Shown: positions 47,227-61,428, numbered from the stretch's first letter. The stretch: 64,000 nucleotides of DNA from Allacma fusca (GCA_947179485.1 OX359247.1:31410801-31474800); one strand, 5' to 3'. The notes: generated by a model not told the origin, from the sequence alone. Made by a program: numbers and translations.

Positions 47227-48021
47227 TTTTCTCCTCTCGTCTGCCAGCTAGCTATAACCCAGCGTGGTGGAAAATTCAGTTTGGGTTTTTCCAGGGAAAT
47301 AACTACATCCTAGGTTTTTCTCCTCTCTTGTAGTGTATTTTTGGAGTGTTGTCTGCCTGGAGATGGATTTCCTTACACGTAAACTCTGACGTTTTACCAA
47401 AGACCATCAACCTTGATTTCATAGCTGAGTAAGTTGCACAATTTCGGGAGAATCTTACAGAAATCTATTGCAGCCTCCAGCATTACTCCGTCCGTGGTAG
47501 GAGGTTCAAGAGAACGAGACAGACAGAGGGAGAGAGAGAGAGAGAAAGGGAAAATGTGCCGTTATTAGGGCATTCTCAAAAGACAGGCCCTAGCTAGAGT
47601 GATTTTTCCTCACGTATTACTAATGCACACATACGACTCATGGTTAAAGAATCAACCAGAAAATTAAGTGGGTATTTAAACCTTTATTGGATTCGAGCCC
47701 TATCATAATCACAATCTAACTCCACCTTTTATTCCATGCTTCCCCTTTTCTCCCTTACGTCCTCATTTCCCATGTATTCCCTTTTACAAGCCTCCCTATA
47801 AATACGGAAGTACGTCCAACACTTGAGTATACTCACACTCATACGTATATCCACATACTAAAATATTCTCATTCACAGAGGTATATTTTCAAACACTCAC
47901 TCACTAGAGACCTGGTCATTTGATATTCTAGACGACAAAGAACTCTTTCTCTCTCACGTTCCCCAGCACAACAAGCCCGCTGTCAATTTCAAGTGTGGCC
48001 ACAAACAATGTCTGGATACAA

Positions 48022-48061
48022 ACACACACATACACACACACACACACACATACACACACAC
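48022..48061 (+). repeat. (CA)n microsatellite
   Basis: About 40 bases with two TA interruptions dividing it into three blocks. Confidence 0.95.
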
Positions 48062-48765
48062 GAACCCAAACAATGGACACACAATGACCCGCAATTCTCA
48101 ACTACCGTCTCTATTCAGAATACCCAATCATACACATTCCCTACACAATCACACGCACATTCAACGTCTCCCGCTTTTCTGTCTTCATTCCCAGCCCTTT
48201 GAAACACTACAATTTCCCTGAGCCTCAAAGCCCAAGAATTTTTCCCAACACTTCCAAAATAAAAATCACTTTAAAGCATCATCTGTTCTAAAAAATATAT
48301 TTTTTGAAAATATTGGCTAAATTTGTCCTAAACAAATTTAAGTACTAAAATAATCCTGAAGGAAATAAATAAAAAGGGGAGATCAAAACCAAAAATATAA
48401 CCCCATGAAGTTGTTGATAGAGGTCTAAAATGTAAGAGATGTGTCGTGAGGGAACAAATAATAGAGGGGGAGACAATAAAAGCATTCTTGTAAAAAGTGA
48501 AGAAGACAAAGCGGAGAGGAAGATCTAAATGAGAAAAGCACATTAAAAAACAAAAGAAATTTGTATGCTAAAAATAGCTGGAAGAAAGTACAAGAAAGCA
48601 AAGAAAACAATAGAAATCCTTTGAAATCCCCCAAAAGTGACAGTCCAGTGCTCCAGACTGACATTGCCGGCACGAAGTGAAAGGACTCCTATTGGAAGGC
48701 TCCAGGCAGAGCACTATAATCTTGTACGTAGAAATTAAACTGGAGGAGAGAGTCCACAGACGCAT

Positions 48766-48790
48766 ACACACACACACACACACACACACA
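48766..48790 (+). repeat. (CA)n microsatellite
   Basis: Twenty-five bases of perfect AC/CA. Confidence 0.95.
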
Positions 48791-49045
48791 GAACAAGGTT
48801 GACAAGTGAAAATAAAAGGAGGATAAAAATAAAATGAAGGCAAGTCAAATGTTTGGCGGGGATCAAGTGAGGGCAATTTTAGATGCTGGAATTCCATGTG
48901 TAGTTCTGTGTACACTATCTCTGTAGTAGTGTATCCCTCCTCCTCCCAAGACAGGGTTTCATTTCGTCTCTTTTACTCCAGAGAGTCAAAATCTAGTAAA
49001 TGAAGTTTCAACTTGGAATGTTGAACTAAGTTTTCAACTGAGAGT

Positions 49046-49047
<2 letters not shown>

Positions 49048-49078
<31 letters not shown>
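49048..49078 (+). repeat. (GA)n microsatellite
   Basis: About 31 bases of GA, followed by GTGAGTAGGG. Confidence 0.95.
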
Positions 49079-49080
<2 letters not shown>

Positions 49081-51407
49081 GTAGGGAAAAGGAGATAAAT
49101 GGCGGAGCAGTTTATGAGCAACGTTTTACTTTGAGAACATAAACAGTGGAAATTGGACGTCATTCGAGCAAACATAAAAGACCTTGTATTTACTCTCGCT
49201 CTTCATGAGCTCCACTATGAGATGCTTGTGCATGTTTTGGGATGTATGTAGGGTCTGTGGAGACTTCCGTTAGGGACAAATACTAGAAGAGCAATGCTTG
49301 CCGTGAAGAAAACTCCACATCGTTCTCTCACTTAATCACATGGCCAAATGTTCTAATGAATGCTTTTATTGCATGCTCATCGAGTGAGTGAGAGAGAGAG
49401 AGGGAGAGGGGTGAGCGTCAATCCTTATTTTCATAATTCCCTCTTGTGCATTTACAAATAGCATGCATCGTCATAGAACCTCACACAGAACCAGCCTCGC
49501 ATCGGACAATTTACAGCTATTTAGATCCGTCCTCTCATTCCAGATCCAATGACAAGGCTAAGAACCCGAGCCGAGCATTTACCATCGTTTTGGAAACTCT
49601 AATTAATTAATCAATGAAATTTACATTGGGAATATGAAAATTCAAAAAGTTCCGTCAGATATAGTAAAGTTGATTTTGTACAGAGTCTCTTCCCATTGCT
49701 GTAACATTGTGAATAGCTCCAACGTCTGTGAGTGTATAGAAGCTTCACAGAGATCGTATCTGACTGAAAATTTTCTGGACAATTTTTCCATGACACTTTC
49801 TCATGTGTAACGCACACAAAACCCTCATCGATCCCCGTCTCCAACCATATCTCTCTCCAACGGACCTTGTTCCCATCGATGTCATATTAATTCCCTACCT
49901 TGCGTCTCTCCCCCACCCCCTCCCCACGTCATCCGCTTATTGTTACCTGACTGTGCAGTGCTCACATCTATAATAATTATGTGTGTGCCTATACATAGGT
50001 TGTTCCTGCTGGGACAGAGGATTTGAAGAATGATGCTACACTTTTATGCCCAACAATGTAGCACAATGTACAGTCAACCACCATATGCAAATAAATCTGT
50101 GGAAATATAAAGGTCTAGGATTTCAGAGCTTAAGGGTGTACATCCAGGAACTATATCCACATATGTACAGATACATATAAGAGACACACTGAAGTACGTA
50201 TTTGTAGGACTGTTCCCATCCACTAAAATTTTGCATTTGTACCGGTTGGAATAATAACCTCCTCGTATGACTCCACGTAACATGTGTCCATACTTAAATG
50301 TTACAGTGGAGAAATGAGTCAGTGTGTGGCTCACCCTTCCACTGATTGTTTCAAGCGTAGAATTTGATGAGGTGGAAATAGTGAGGAACAAAACCTGCTG
50401 TTGTTGTTTGCATCCCATGATGGAAGGAAACAATGCAAGGGAAAAAAATCACGAGTCCCCACCCATGAATCCAATTACAAAGGTTTGCAAGTTGCTCCGA
50501 GCTCTTTCCTATACACAGCCACCAACTCAAGAGTTTTTCCTCTCTCACACTCAAAGCACAAAGGCTCTTTGAAAAGGCTCGCAAGTGGATCTGCACGTTT
50601 TTGCAGGAATCCTACAACTCCCTATAGTTTCAGCATTGCGGGAAGGCATGGGGCTGGAGATGAGGAGCAAATTTATACACAATGTTTATTACGGATTTCA
50701 TATTGGAGGGTGTAGGACGGTCGTGGAAGGGTATATTTATAGAGTATGAGGATACTACACTGGTCCTATGTATAGATATGTATCTACGTGGACACTTACA
50801 TAGGGATGGGACTCATTTCCAACCGTCCTTATACATATAAGGTGGAGGATGTGAGGCTGTGCATACGAGTGTATTATAAGGCTTGCGTGGAAATTGGATG
50901 GTGAGAGGATTTGAAATATTGGAGAAATAGAAACTGTGAACATGGACAATGATGAGAGGACTAGTGAGCGTGAGGAATTTAGTGAGTAAATGAGTGAGCT
51001 CGAGAGAAGATGAGGTTGACGCGGATTAGAGAATGGAGGACAGAATGGGAGCGAGAGAGAGAGAGAGAAAATACTTGATATTGAGTATTGATGCTCGAAG
51101 CCTGACTCCAAGTCTTGGAGAGCAGACAATGGACAGAGACACTAATGGTCGTTTATGATGAGCCAGGCTGGGCTGGCTGCAGTGTAATCCGCAGATGAAG
51201 AGGAATTAGTGAGCGATGTGCAGGATTAGGAAGTCACGGTCGGTAAAAGATTGCCATGTAGGAAAGTTAGTGAAGTGGAACAACTGGCCCCAACTCTCAC
51301 ATCAAATAACATCATCACAAAGATTTATCATGCAATCCAACCTCCCTCCGTAACACCAATAGCTCCATGGTATGGAGAGAAGCCTTTATGAGAATTAGTC
51401 CTACCTT

Positions 51408-51432
51408 CACACACACACACACACACACACAC
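51408..51432 (+). repeat. (CA)n microsatellite
   Basis: Twenty-five bases, followed by CTCACTCAGG. Confidence 0.95.
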
Positions 51433-51655
51433 TCACTCAGGGAGTAGTGACACACACCCAGAAAAAAAATCCCTCACTGACGGTCTGCCAATGCTCCGAC
51501 ATTTACCTCAACGAAACATTACGGAATGAATAGCATTTATGTAGATAGATACTGTGTCCTCCAATTCCGTCCTCACAATGTTTCCGTTTCCAAATTACAC
51601 TCAATGTGACTCCTCCACTTGCTCTTCCCCATCTCATCATTATTCCCTCACTCTA

Positions 51656-51693
<38 letters not shown>
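51656..51693 (+). repeat. (CT)n microsatellite
   Basis: About 38 bases with CG and GT interruptions at the ends and about 27 perfect bases in the middle. Confidence 0.95.
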
Positions 51694-52976
51694 GAGTCTT
51701 GTGAGGGAACACATGCAAAACCCTAATGTCTTCCAGTTTCTTCGGTGCGAATCCAATGTCTTTTTCACAAGCCCATTACTCTTGAAAGGACTCGGAAACT
51801 CTGTCTTGCTTCCTTATGACTGGTTTATGTATGTACATCCCCTGAAAAAGTTACGAGGGAAAAGGAGTACGAGGGCACACAAAACCCTGAATACTTTTAT
51901 CACTCCCTACTTTTATCACACAAGTTACGACAAACTGTACCCCAAGCCCGAGACAGTAACTTGCTGAGCACTTTTTCCCCGTCAGGTCCTCAGTGAACAT
52001 TGCCCGTCCACATTTTACACTTAAATATGATCTTTGGATATTTTTCAATGGGAAAAGTTGAAAGGAGGGAAATTTCAAGTTTTACTTCCTCCATGTATCT
52101 ATAGGAAAGGAGGAGAAGTTGAAAAATGTTGTTTTAATTGCCCCCTCATCTTTATTGTAGTTTCTATTTCCCTCTGAATATATTGTCTCAAGTTTTAAAT
52201 ATAGTTTTTTTTTGTGGACCATAAAAACGAGAAAGGAATGTATTTCATTCGGGGAAAAAACTACTTAAACAATTTACAAGGAACCTCGCAGGGAGAAAAA
52301 AAAGACACGAAATGTGTACAAATTTTTGGGAAGCATGCTTTCAATAAGTAAGCTCGCGAGGCAATTTTCCTTCAAGGAAGGACCCAAATGCAAGTCTAAT
52401 GCAGAACTTGGAAAACTTTACTGTATGATTGCATGCGTACTTGACTATGGGCACATTTTCCCTGAAAAAAAAAACACTAACTGAAACTACTGCACGGCAT
52501 CCCCGCACTCACAATTACAGAGCAAAGTTTTCTTATTCCTTGTGTTTCGTCCGAGGAAAACAATGTTACATGGGTGTACGTAGGTATACATTCTGCCTGC
52601 CACACATCCAAACTTGCAAAAATGTTTCACTTTGTCTTTCCTCTGGCAAATATGGTCCTGCAGGAGGGAACTCTATATTTTTATACGTTTATGCATAGTT
52701 AGGGAGAAATCGTACATGGACTTGAGTCTTATATAAATTCCAGTACGTAATTCTCCTGCAGGAAAGGGACTGCGTGTGGGGAATGAGTGAGACGAACCTG
52801 TGATGAACATTATGAGCTGGCCAATTATCAATAACAAGTTAACTGCGGATGCATGAGTGAGAGAGAGTAAGAGAAGAGACAGAAAGAGAGGAGCAGTCAC
52901 TTAGCTAAAAGCCTAGACCTGCCCATGTAATTAGCCGTGGCGGTGGGATTTGAAATTCTCTTTCGACTCTCCGGTA

Positions 52977-53002
<26 letters not shown>
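52977..53002 (+). repeat. (GT)n microsatellite
   Basis: Twenty-six bases of perfect GT. Confidence 0.95.
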
Positions 53003-53007
<5 letters not shown>

Positions 53008-54496
53008 GCATGTGAGTTTACCATGCGTGTGTTTGTAATGATATGTACCTGCGTGGGATGAGACGTGCCTGAGCACACACATACAACCATGTAGGTTTCC
53101 TACCTCTCATTTGATGTTCATTTTTAAGGTAGGAGAGGATAGCCATGCGTAAGGCTGGGGCCTCTTTGTGTGAAAAATCAATTGAAATTATGGAAATGTC
53201 ATTTCTTGTCTCTATATGGAACGCCAGGATGTGGTGGTCATTATTGAAAGGCGCACTCCTTTCCTTGTACATACCTCTCTTCCTGCGTGTATCAGTCTCG
53301 CAAGGAGTGTGCAAACACATGTGCGTAAATGTGCCCATGTACATATGTACACACATGTGTAGAGAGGTACCTACACATGAGCTCACATATATCCATGGAA
53401 GAGATACTCGTTTGTATTCCATCCCTCCTGCTGAAGATATTGCAAAGGAAAAATAAATCGAGTGTCGTTCAAGGAAAATGAGCATTTTGCGTGAGATAGT
53501 CTATTTTTTCGAATTTGCTTTTATCTTTTTGGGAGTCTCCTCACGGAATTACTTTACAATCAAAATGTTACAGTCACCAAGTCATCGGAGTGGAGGACGT
53601 TTCCCTTCTCTAGAAATCTATATACACTAAAAACCTAATCGTTTATTGCGCTCTTTTCAAGTGAGCCAAGTCGGAGCTGAGGGATTCACTTGTTTTTCCC
53701 TTCCACTTTATCCCCTCCTATCAACTCCTCTGGTCTTGTAAAAGTGGTTTTTGGTTTTTAGCTCCCATTTTAGTATCAATTGCGTAATTTAAGGTAGGGA
53801 ATGGGAGAAATTTATTTTCTATGGGAAAAAAACCTTTGATTACTGAAAGGTAAGGAGAGAAGGATTGAAATAGAAAATGTGTCGTTTGTTTCATTGTGGG
53901 AAGAAGGAAGGGTCCTGAACTGTATTGAAATCTATAAGATTTTTGATAAAAGAAAAGGCACACAAATATTTTGGGGAGCTCGGGCCCATTCAGTACCATT
54001 CAATGGGGATTTATAGGGGGAGTGTGAATGTGAATGCAGGTGTATTGATGTGAGTCTGCATGTGGTCGTTTGTGTGTATGTGTTGTTGTTTTGAAGGATT
54101 TGGAAAGAGCCGGGAGTTAATTGGCAAAGTAAGGATCCCTCCGAGCCCACATTGTTTCTGTTACGCACAAGTGCTTGAGAATTATTGGAAGCCGGAGCAG
54201 CTTAATATCTAATATTATCGTGTCCATTATCCCAGAGAATATGAGACACGAAACAGCACTAAACAACAATAATTGTTCCAAATGAACATTCTCAACCCGC
54301 ACTAACATTTCGCTCGATCACTCCCTCCTTCCAATAGGCCCACGGTACGTCTACTACAAACTTCGTAGGAACTCGTAGAGCTAGTAACTAGATTGAGAGC
54401 GGAGAGGGCAGGATCACTGGATAGTGTGTTACACCATGCCTAAGAGAAGTAAAGAGGTTCATTCATTCCAGCCCGACCACTCTGACTCCACAGCCG

Positions 54497-54521
54497 AAAC
54501 AACAACAACAATAATAATAAT
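54497..54521 (+). repeat. (AAC)n(AAT)n trinucleotide repeat
   Basis: Four AAC units pass directly into four AAT units. Confidence 0.9.
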
Positions 54522-54594
54522 CTAAAAGCCAACCAGAAAAACAAGAATGTTTCATCTAGCTGGCAAACAATATCACAATGAGCATCCTTCATGA

Positions 54595-54639
54595 CCATCA
54601 TCATTACCATCGTCATCATCATCATCATCATCATCATCA
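54595..54639 (+). repeat. (ATC)n trinucleotide repeat
   Basis: About 45 bases of CAT/ATC with ACC and GTC variants near the start and eight perfect units at the end. On the minus strand it reads as polymethionine or as polyaspartate in other frames. Confidence 0.94.
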
Positions 54640-56421
54640 AAGCCACATAACCTCCAGTATGCGAGAAGGTAAACATCAAACAATATTCAAATTCTTTTAT
54701 CAAATGTCACTATAATGTGCGCAAATGTATGCAAACCCCCCGTCCAAAAGAACATTCATTCCCTCATTTGCTCTCGCTTTTGAAATCCATAGTTCCAGCT
54801 TGAGCTGAGATCAAGTCATAATTGCATTTGCTGATAGTCATACGACCAAGGGAATTTCAATGGGATTTGTACAGTTTCCCTTTATTTACATTCCCAGTTC
54901 AGTTTTCCCCATTCAGTTTTTTAATAAGCGCATTTTTTCCCTCATTCCGTTCCTCCTTTTCCCTTTGTTTCCCACTCCTTGTTCAATTTACCTCCTCAAA
55001 GTACATTTCATACCCTCCCGCCACTCATGTGTGCTCTTCTGGGAAGTTCCCAAATAAAACCCTTTCATAACATTTGGAGAAGTTCTTGTATAAATCTAGA
55101 CAGAGTGGTTCAATTAGACGAAAATTTTGTCCCCACAAATCCCGCTCATTAGTATTTCCCATGAAAATTCAATATTTCCCGAGGGACTGGGAAACAAATG
55201 CATCAAGTTGGAAAAAATCTACAACCTCTACTAACATCTAGTGCAAAATGAGTTCATTAATGACCGGCATCAAACAAGGAGCAAAATCAATGATTGACTT
55301 GGTCCAAGGTAGGAGTAGAAAAAATGGCTCCTTGGTGGGTCTATCGGAACAAAGGGAAAAAAGATTCCCACTGTGATGTTTCTACAATGTAAAAATTACT
55401 AAATTGCAAGGAGAATTGCGCCAAGAGATTATACAATCTGCTCTCTGGTGTCTGAATGGCTGGGCCCGTTAATGATTCCCTTGAAGATTTTTATGACTTC
55501 ATATGATTATTATAATAAATACAGCTCAAATAAAAAATGACTCATCAAACTTGTAACTGATTTAGTGGGGCCGTATCACTTTCAGCTGCAAAAGACAAGA
55601 CCATGAGGAAGAGATAGACAGAGGGGCAAATTACCCGAAAAAAATAATTTACTGTTGGACCATTTAGCATTGGATAAAGACCTGTTAAAGATCCACGATT
55701 TAAACTCGTTCCTCTATAGCATGTATTTTTTTTGTACTCTCGGGTAAGTAAGTAATACTCAATTTCCTTACACTGTCCCGACATCTTTCCAAGCCAGTGT
55801 GGTGAGGAGGGAGTCGGGAAAAAGGAGACATAAAAAGTTGATTGGCACGACTTTGGAAACATTTTGTGGGAAGATAATGAGACCAAGTTGTGCTATTATT
55901 ATGTAAATTCATGTCCAGGGGTGGGTTTGTCTTCCCTTATCCAATATCTGATTAAATTCCCCGGCTCTGTAAAACGTACAAGTCTTCCATGCTCTTACAT
56001 ATATAGAACCTTTTCCCTACTGCTCTTTCATCCCCAAATGTTTCCCCCTACTCTGTCTTATGATTTTTTACAGGGCATATATCATGATAAAAATATTTTT
56101 AAAATAAATTTCCTCATTTTTTACTCCTTCAATTTGCATTTGGATAAAAAAAATCCTTTCCTCTAAACCACCTCATTTTACAGGAGCATTGTTAGCAGTA
56201 GAAAAAGAGGGAAAAGTGAAGGGAGGAAAAAAAAGGGAAAAAAATCCATCGAATCCACCTGTCAGCCTCATGTACTTTGAAGGAAATGGACGAGTTAGTT
56301 GTTGGAAATGCAAAAGTAGTCTTGCAATCGATAGACTTTCATTTATCTCCCAGCCTTGTCCTGCATTGCCATACTCCAGTTCAGGCGGAGATGCTAGGGA
56401 GAGAGACTAAGGATTGGAAAA

Positions 56422-56470
56422 GTGTGTGTGTGTGAGAGAGAGAGAGAGAGGCAGAGAGAGAGAGAGAGAG
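56422..56470 (+). repeat. (GT)n / (GA)n compound microsatellite
   Basis: About 13 bases of GT run directly into two GA blocks separated by GC. Confidence 0.95.
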
Positions 56471-56822
56471 CTGCAATATATCAAAAAATCAGGCGCAGAT
56501 GGGCTTATTTGTAATCAGGACCAGTTTGGAAAATAGCATTAAAAAGAGCAAACACGGTCCATTCTCCGATCAACACGGTCCGCTGTATGGGAAGAGACAG
56601 TGAAAAACTATGCACAACAGCTCGTAAATCACACTGTGAAAGAAAATCTTATGAACAAGACATCGATCACCAACAATTGATCAACTGACATGCAAGAGGA
56701 GAGGAGTAACACACATACGTCCGTATATCCCCAAAATTTTCAGCTAGAAGCAATACACATATGGGTGTAAATACACCCAGTGAGCTTCAGTTTTCCCCGG
56801 GAAAAAACGTAAACCTCAATGA

Positions 56823-56826
<4 letters not shown>

Positions 56827-56862
<36 letters not shown>
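56827..56862 (+). repeat. (CT)n microsatellite, 36 bases
   Basis: Perfect CT, 357 bases after a GA tract, so the two can pair as a large inverted repeat. Confidence 0.96.
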
Positions 56863-56867
<5 letters not shown>

Positions 56868-57688
56868 TATCCTCACACATATGTAATAGCAGAAGAAGTA
56901 AGCGGAGTTTTTTTTACAAAACTTTGAAATATTTCCTCTCTTTACTTCCCATTTTCCCGAGCGTCTTTCTCCTTCCTGGCATTAGCACATTTTGAGGAAG
57001 GCATAATCATCATCAGGTTAAAATGAAACTACTTTGGTAATGCTCCGCATGCTTCCAGGGCTTTTGCAATGCAAACAGACGCTTACGTGTGTATAAACTC
57101 CGATGTATGTGTTGAGGAAGAGTAATTCCTATTTTAGTCCTTGTACATAATCACATTCACCCAAACTTATTAGCAAATGCATCAATGCAAATATGCATGG
57201 TTTGAGGGTATGCTCAAAACTATGTGTAACACTCCTTGTCAGTCTTCTATGAACGGGTATTGGGCAGCAATACCAAGCGTGAAGGAGAAGACTAAATGTT
57301 TATTTTGAGGAAAGCCCCGCGTCGGGTGTGTAACATATTCATGGAAAATAATTCTGTCCACTGGTCTGGCTAATGTAGCTTTGAGCTCGCTCCGCCGCCC
57401 TGCATTCCAATGCCTCAGCCCTGCCACTGACAGTAATGTTTCCAGCACACTTTTCATTAATTTTTAAACCTGTCCTCTCAATCTGTTTAACGCTTCCCTC
57501 TCCCATGCCCAAGTCACTGCCACACTCCCTAAAGGGAGCAGCCCCAACGCATTTGTCCCGTATAAGCGGAACCCTCTGAAAGGAATCATAATCTCCCATG
57601 CAAAAACACGTGGGGAAGCGCATATCAGGATTGATTGCAATCCCTCTGAACGAGTGGAGAGAGGACGATGGAACGAGAGTCGGATCAG

Positions 57689-57717
57689 GAGAGAGAGAGA
57701 GAGAGAGGGAGAGAGGG
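57689..57717 (+). repeat. (GA)n microsatellite
   Basis: About 29 bases with GGG interruptions in the second half. Confidence 0.94.
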
Positions 57718-58194
57718 AAAATAAAAATAGAAAATGCAAGGCAAGTGAGATGATTTTCCAGAGCTCAAGTTGTTATCCTCTTAGCGAAGTAATTGTGCTT
57801 GATGAACAATGCTACTCTGTGTGCGTAATCTTGGAAGATTGTGCGATTACCACGTCTTGTCTCTCAATCGATTTCCCAGGCAGTCAATCCACTGACTATT
57901 CACCAGTTGACTTTCCAAAGCATGGGCGGATTTCATTCACTAAAAGAAAGGGGACGGATTGAGGGAGAAAGGCGTGATTGAGAGCGAGAAGGAAAATATT
58001 GTGAGAAAAATAGTGGGGGATATGTAAGGGCCGGAGGGAAGGGTAAAGTGAGAGAGAAAGTAGACTTCGTAGGGAAAGTGGGGAATGACGATCGGACGGA
58101 ACTCAATGGAGCTATGTACTACTTTCTGTCTATTTTCTCTAAGAAGAGTGAAGAAGGAGAAACTTAGGGAAAGCCAAAGTAAGATAGATATAGC

Positions 58195-58225
58195 GAGAGA
58201 GAAATAGAGAGAGAGAGAGAGAGAG
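58195..58225 (+). repeat. (GA)n microsatellite
   Basis: About 31 bases with an AAAT interruption near 58202; GATA units precede it. Confidence 0.92.
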
Positions 58226-59609
58226 TGAAGGAAGGTAGATAGCTCTTGATGGGGATGGTAGAATGAAATTAGGATCGATACAGCAGACGAAGCAACTCGA
58301 CTGCTTCACTGAGCACATCACATAATCACACGTATCCACACAACGGCATTTACAGCCTCACCTACACTTGTCTTGCACTTGTTCTCCTCACCACGCTCTA
58401 GTACTTGTACACACTTTACTCGATACTTTCTACTCCTGTACTCAATTTTTCTCTTTCTCTTGTCGCTTGTCTCTCGTCGGGGGGAAAAAATAGAAAATAT
58501 CCCTTTGACATTTGCCTTGTGTACATAAAAGACAGTCTTTTGATCAGTGCCCTTCCCATGTACAAGGATGTAGTTGAAGGAAGGGAAAAAAGTGCTGGTA
58601 CAAGCATTTGCATGCGAATGCTCTAATTTTCCAGCTCGACGTTAAGCAAACAGGTTTAGGTTAATAAGATGGAACAATGCAACTCCGTTTCATCAGTATT
58701 CCTATACTCCCTCGCTCCCTTTCTCTGGAACTATCCATGCTCACATTTGAAATCCTCCAACCCAGGCCCAACACGGTGGGCAAATGAATGAGTGAGTGTC
58801 ATGCTGAAAGCCCATATTGACAGACTGTCTATCCACCGCAGCATTAATTTTCTCATTTTCACGTCGGCAACACCAAATCCTATTTTTCCCCTGGCCCACC
58901 AGGACATTCACATTAATTCACTAAAAGCCCTTTACCCCCACAGTCGCATTCGGTCCTTCAATTTTTTCTCCAATGGTTTCTCTCGTTCTTTTTTCCTACT
59001 TCCTCTGTCCCTTCCTTTCACTCTTGATTCTCTCTCTCCAACCCGATCGGTCATTTCAAATTCTCTCCATTTTCTTGAAACATTTTCCCCACGTTTTTAC
59101 TCATTTCCAGGACTAAGAATTCTACTCTTTGTTTTACACACCAGGACTTGCTACACACACTCTCCTTACCATCTTCATAGTTCGACTTTCGTAAGAATGT
59201 CATACCTAGGCAAACGGAAGATACGAAACCAGTTTTAAAAGTACAACGACAACTTAGAGAGGACCACATCAAGGCTAGACTCCTTCGAATTCTGTGCTGA
59301 AACTAATAACTCTCTGCCTATTCATGAGGTGAGCAGTGAGTGGAGAAAGCAGTGATATTGTAGTTGTATGGGAGAAACAAAATAAAAAAAATGAAGAAAG
59401 CTCGTGCTAGATGAAGTCCAGAATTGATATTCAGAGCACAGGACGGGGAGAAAACTCGTCGTGTGAATGTGTGTCCCCGTGAATCCTCAACTACTTTACA
59501 TTGTGTCAACCCGGAGACATGTTCAGTGTAGAGAGAATTACTCAACCATTTACGACTGGAGAAGAGAAAGAGATAGAGAGAAGGAGACAGTTGCATACAA
59601 GAACACAGG

Positions 59610-59631
59610 GGAGAGAGAGAGAGAGAGAGAA
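59610..59631 (+). repeat. (GA)n microsatellite
   Basis: Twenty-two bases of GA, preceded 30 bases earlier by a broken AGAGATAGAGAG run. Confidence 0.94.
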
Positions 59632-60556
59632 GGGTAAGTAGAGTGGAGAAAAGAGGATCTGCTGAGCACGAGCACATTAGGCAAACTCACTGGATCTCCC
59701 TGTGTGTCTACTACTGTCTCCACAAGACAGACACACATCATGGTCATGAGAGGCACACATGGAATTGTCACGACAATCCACTTACAACCTCCTGAACCAA
59801 CACCTCGTGCGAAATATATCGACAAACACACATGAAAAAATACGACTTTCCCTCATATCACTCCGATATTGGAAAACGGAAAAAGCTCTTCCCATCCCGA
59901 GAAACAAGGAAGGAGGAAAATACTGGGACATAGAGTGCCGTATACTTTGAAAAGGAACGGAGTCGGAGAAAGCACGCTAGCTATAGAGGCATAAAAAAGA
60001 CGTAGGTTGGTTCGGAGAAAGGAGTAAAAGACAGAAGAGGGAAAAGTGAGAGAGAGAAAAAAGTTGTCAACTTTTATAGTTGGAATGATAACAAGGCGTA
60101 TGCCTCGCTTCCCTCTTCGCCTCCACGTAATATGGACCCAGCCACCAGTAACAACTGCTGTGTGCGATGAGTTTCATTACAGCCTCCGCAACACTCGAGA
60201 ACAAGTTGTTGTTGAGGAGAAGGGAGACAAAAGGAGGGACGTAAAATGGGAAAAATGGAAAACAGTTTTGCATCCAACATTCCCTATCCCACATACATAC
60301 TAAACTCCCAGTTCCCTTTTTTACTCTCCCAAGCTTTTTTCCCATACAGTTGGAGTTCCTCCTGTGAATCTGAGCCTCACCCTACTTTCTCTTGTGAGGA
60401 CAAAAAGTCACAAATATGTAAAACAGGAGAGAGCTCAGGCCTCGTCATGTATACTGAAAAAGAAAGAATCTCTCTTCGAATCTTGATTTGATGTCTCCAG
60501 TTTTTGCCCTCCATGTGCAAGGAGAGGAGGAGAGGAAAGAAAGAAAAGACAGAATT

Positions 60557-60581
60557 GAGAGAGAGAGAGAGAGAGAGAGAA
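60557..60581 (+). repeat. (GA)n microsatellite
   Basis: Twenty-five bases of perfect GA. Confidence 0.95.
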
Positions 60582-60680
60582 AACTAGAGTAAGTTTTTGT
60601 CTTTGTCCCTTTGGAAAACTTGAGCAGCTTAACTTGCACGCTCAATACTGCTTTTGTGTCTTGGCATTTTTATTCATTTC

Positions 60681-60700
60681 CTCACTCACTCACTCACTCA
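60681..60700 (+). repeat. (CTCA)n tetranucleotide repeat
   Basis: Five perfect CTCA units. Confidence 0.94.
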
Positions 60701-61380
60701 ATCCTTTCCCCAGCCTTGCATGTAATGAGAGTCTGGGACTTTTCATATAACCTCCTTTTTGGCTCCGCTTATTTTCCCTTTGGATGTGAGTTGAATCCCT
60801 ATGGTGGGAAATATACATGATGAATACGAGTATATGCAGATAGAGCGGAGCTTATAATCATAGTACCTCCCAGCATTAGGGGACATATAAAGGAAAAGGA
60901 GGAGAGAGTATATGGAGCCATAAAGTGAAACCAGCAAATCCTCGTAATCAAAACAAGTCAAAAGAAGAGCATGAAGACCCTCGGCATTATGGGGAATTTA
61001 GTGAGTTCTAAAAAATGCTACTTTGATGTGTACACAGGATGCTCCATATAAGCAGAGTCTCGGAGAGGATGATGAGTAGAGTAGCAGAGATGATGATGAA
61101 AGTGATCGATATTTCATAACCATTTTTAATCAAGAGATTCGCTCCCCGTCTATTTCTGAAACCCGGGCTAGTATGTATGTCTTGGGTTTTGGGTCGAATA
61201 TCGTAATTTTAATGAATTTCCTTTTCCCAGGCTCCTTCCGATTTCCTCACATCACCGGGGATGCGTACATACCCATCTATGGAAATCTCAATTATGACTC
61301 GGAGGCTTTTCCTGGTGGAATTCAAATCTGAAGTGAATGTGTGGACTTTCTGGGGGATTAGACAGCTTTGATAGATTTCA

Positions 61381-61428
61381 TGTGTGTGTGTGTGTGTGTG
61401 TGTGAGTATGTGTGTGTGTGTGTGTGTG
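61381..61428 (+). repeat. (GT)n microsatellite, 48 bases
   Basis: Two GT blocks of about 24 and 20 bases separated by AGTA (61405-61408). Confidence 0.96.

Larger units (their letters stand above)
43920..52000. other. Noncoding stretch, mixed simple repeats
   Basis: Besides listed tracts there are GA runs at 47529-47546, 49388-49409 and 51050-51068, and C10 at 45736-45745. At 44,590-44,660 (+) an open segment (NQRGIIKDVSFKML...) ends at TTAG|GTGAGTAA, a good donor-like string, but no matching acceptor was found. The 45.65-46.0 kb part is AT-rich. From 48.2 to 48.7 kb the plus strand is purine-rich. Nothing else is recognised. Confidence 0.7.
52000..56400. other. Noncoding stretch nearly free of GA tracts
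   Basis: Only a GT tract (52,977) and trinucleotide runs (54.5-54.64 kb) break otherwise unique DNA. A 155-codon minus frame at 53.02-53.49 kb and a 103-codon plus frame overlap each other; both run through ATGTAC/ACATGT-rich DNA and show no recognised domain. From 54.7 to 56.4 kb the sequence is pyrimidine-rich on plus in places, with many TTTCCC words and no other visible feature. Confidence 0.75.

Noticed and set aside
47685..47700. B-box-like GGATTCGAGCCC
   Set aside because: Base 53 and base 61 would not pair and no A-box lies at the right distance.
53018..53485. 155-codon minus frame
   Set aside because: It overlaps a plus-strand frame of 103 codons and runs through ACATGT-rich DNA; no family resemblance.
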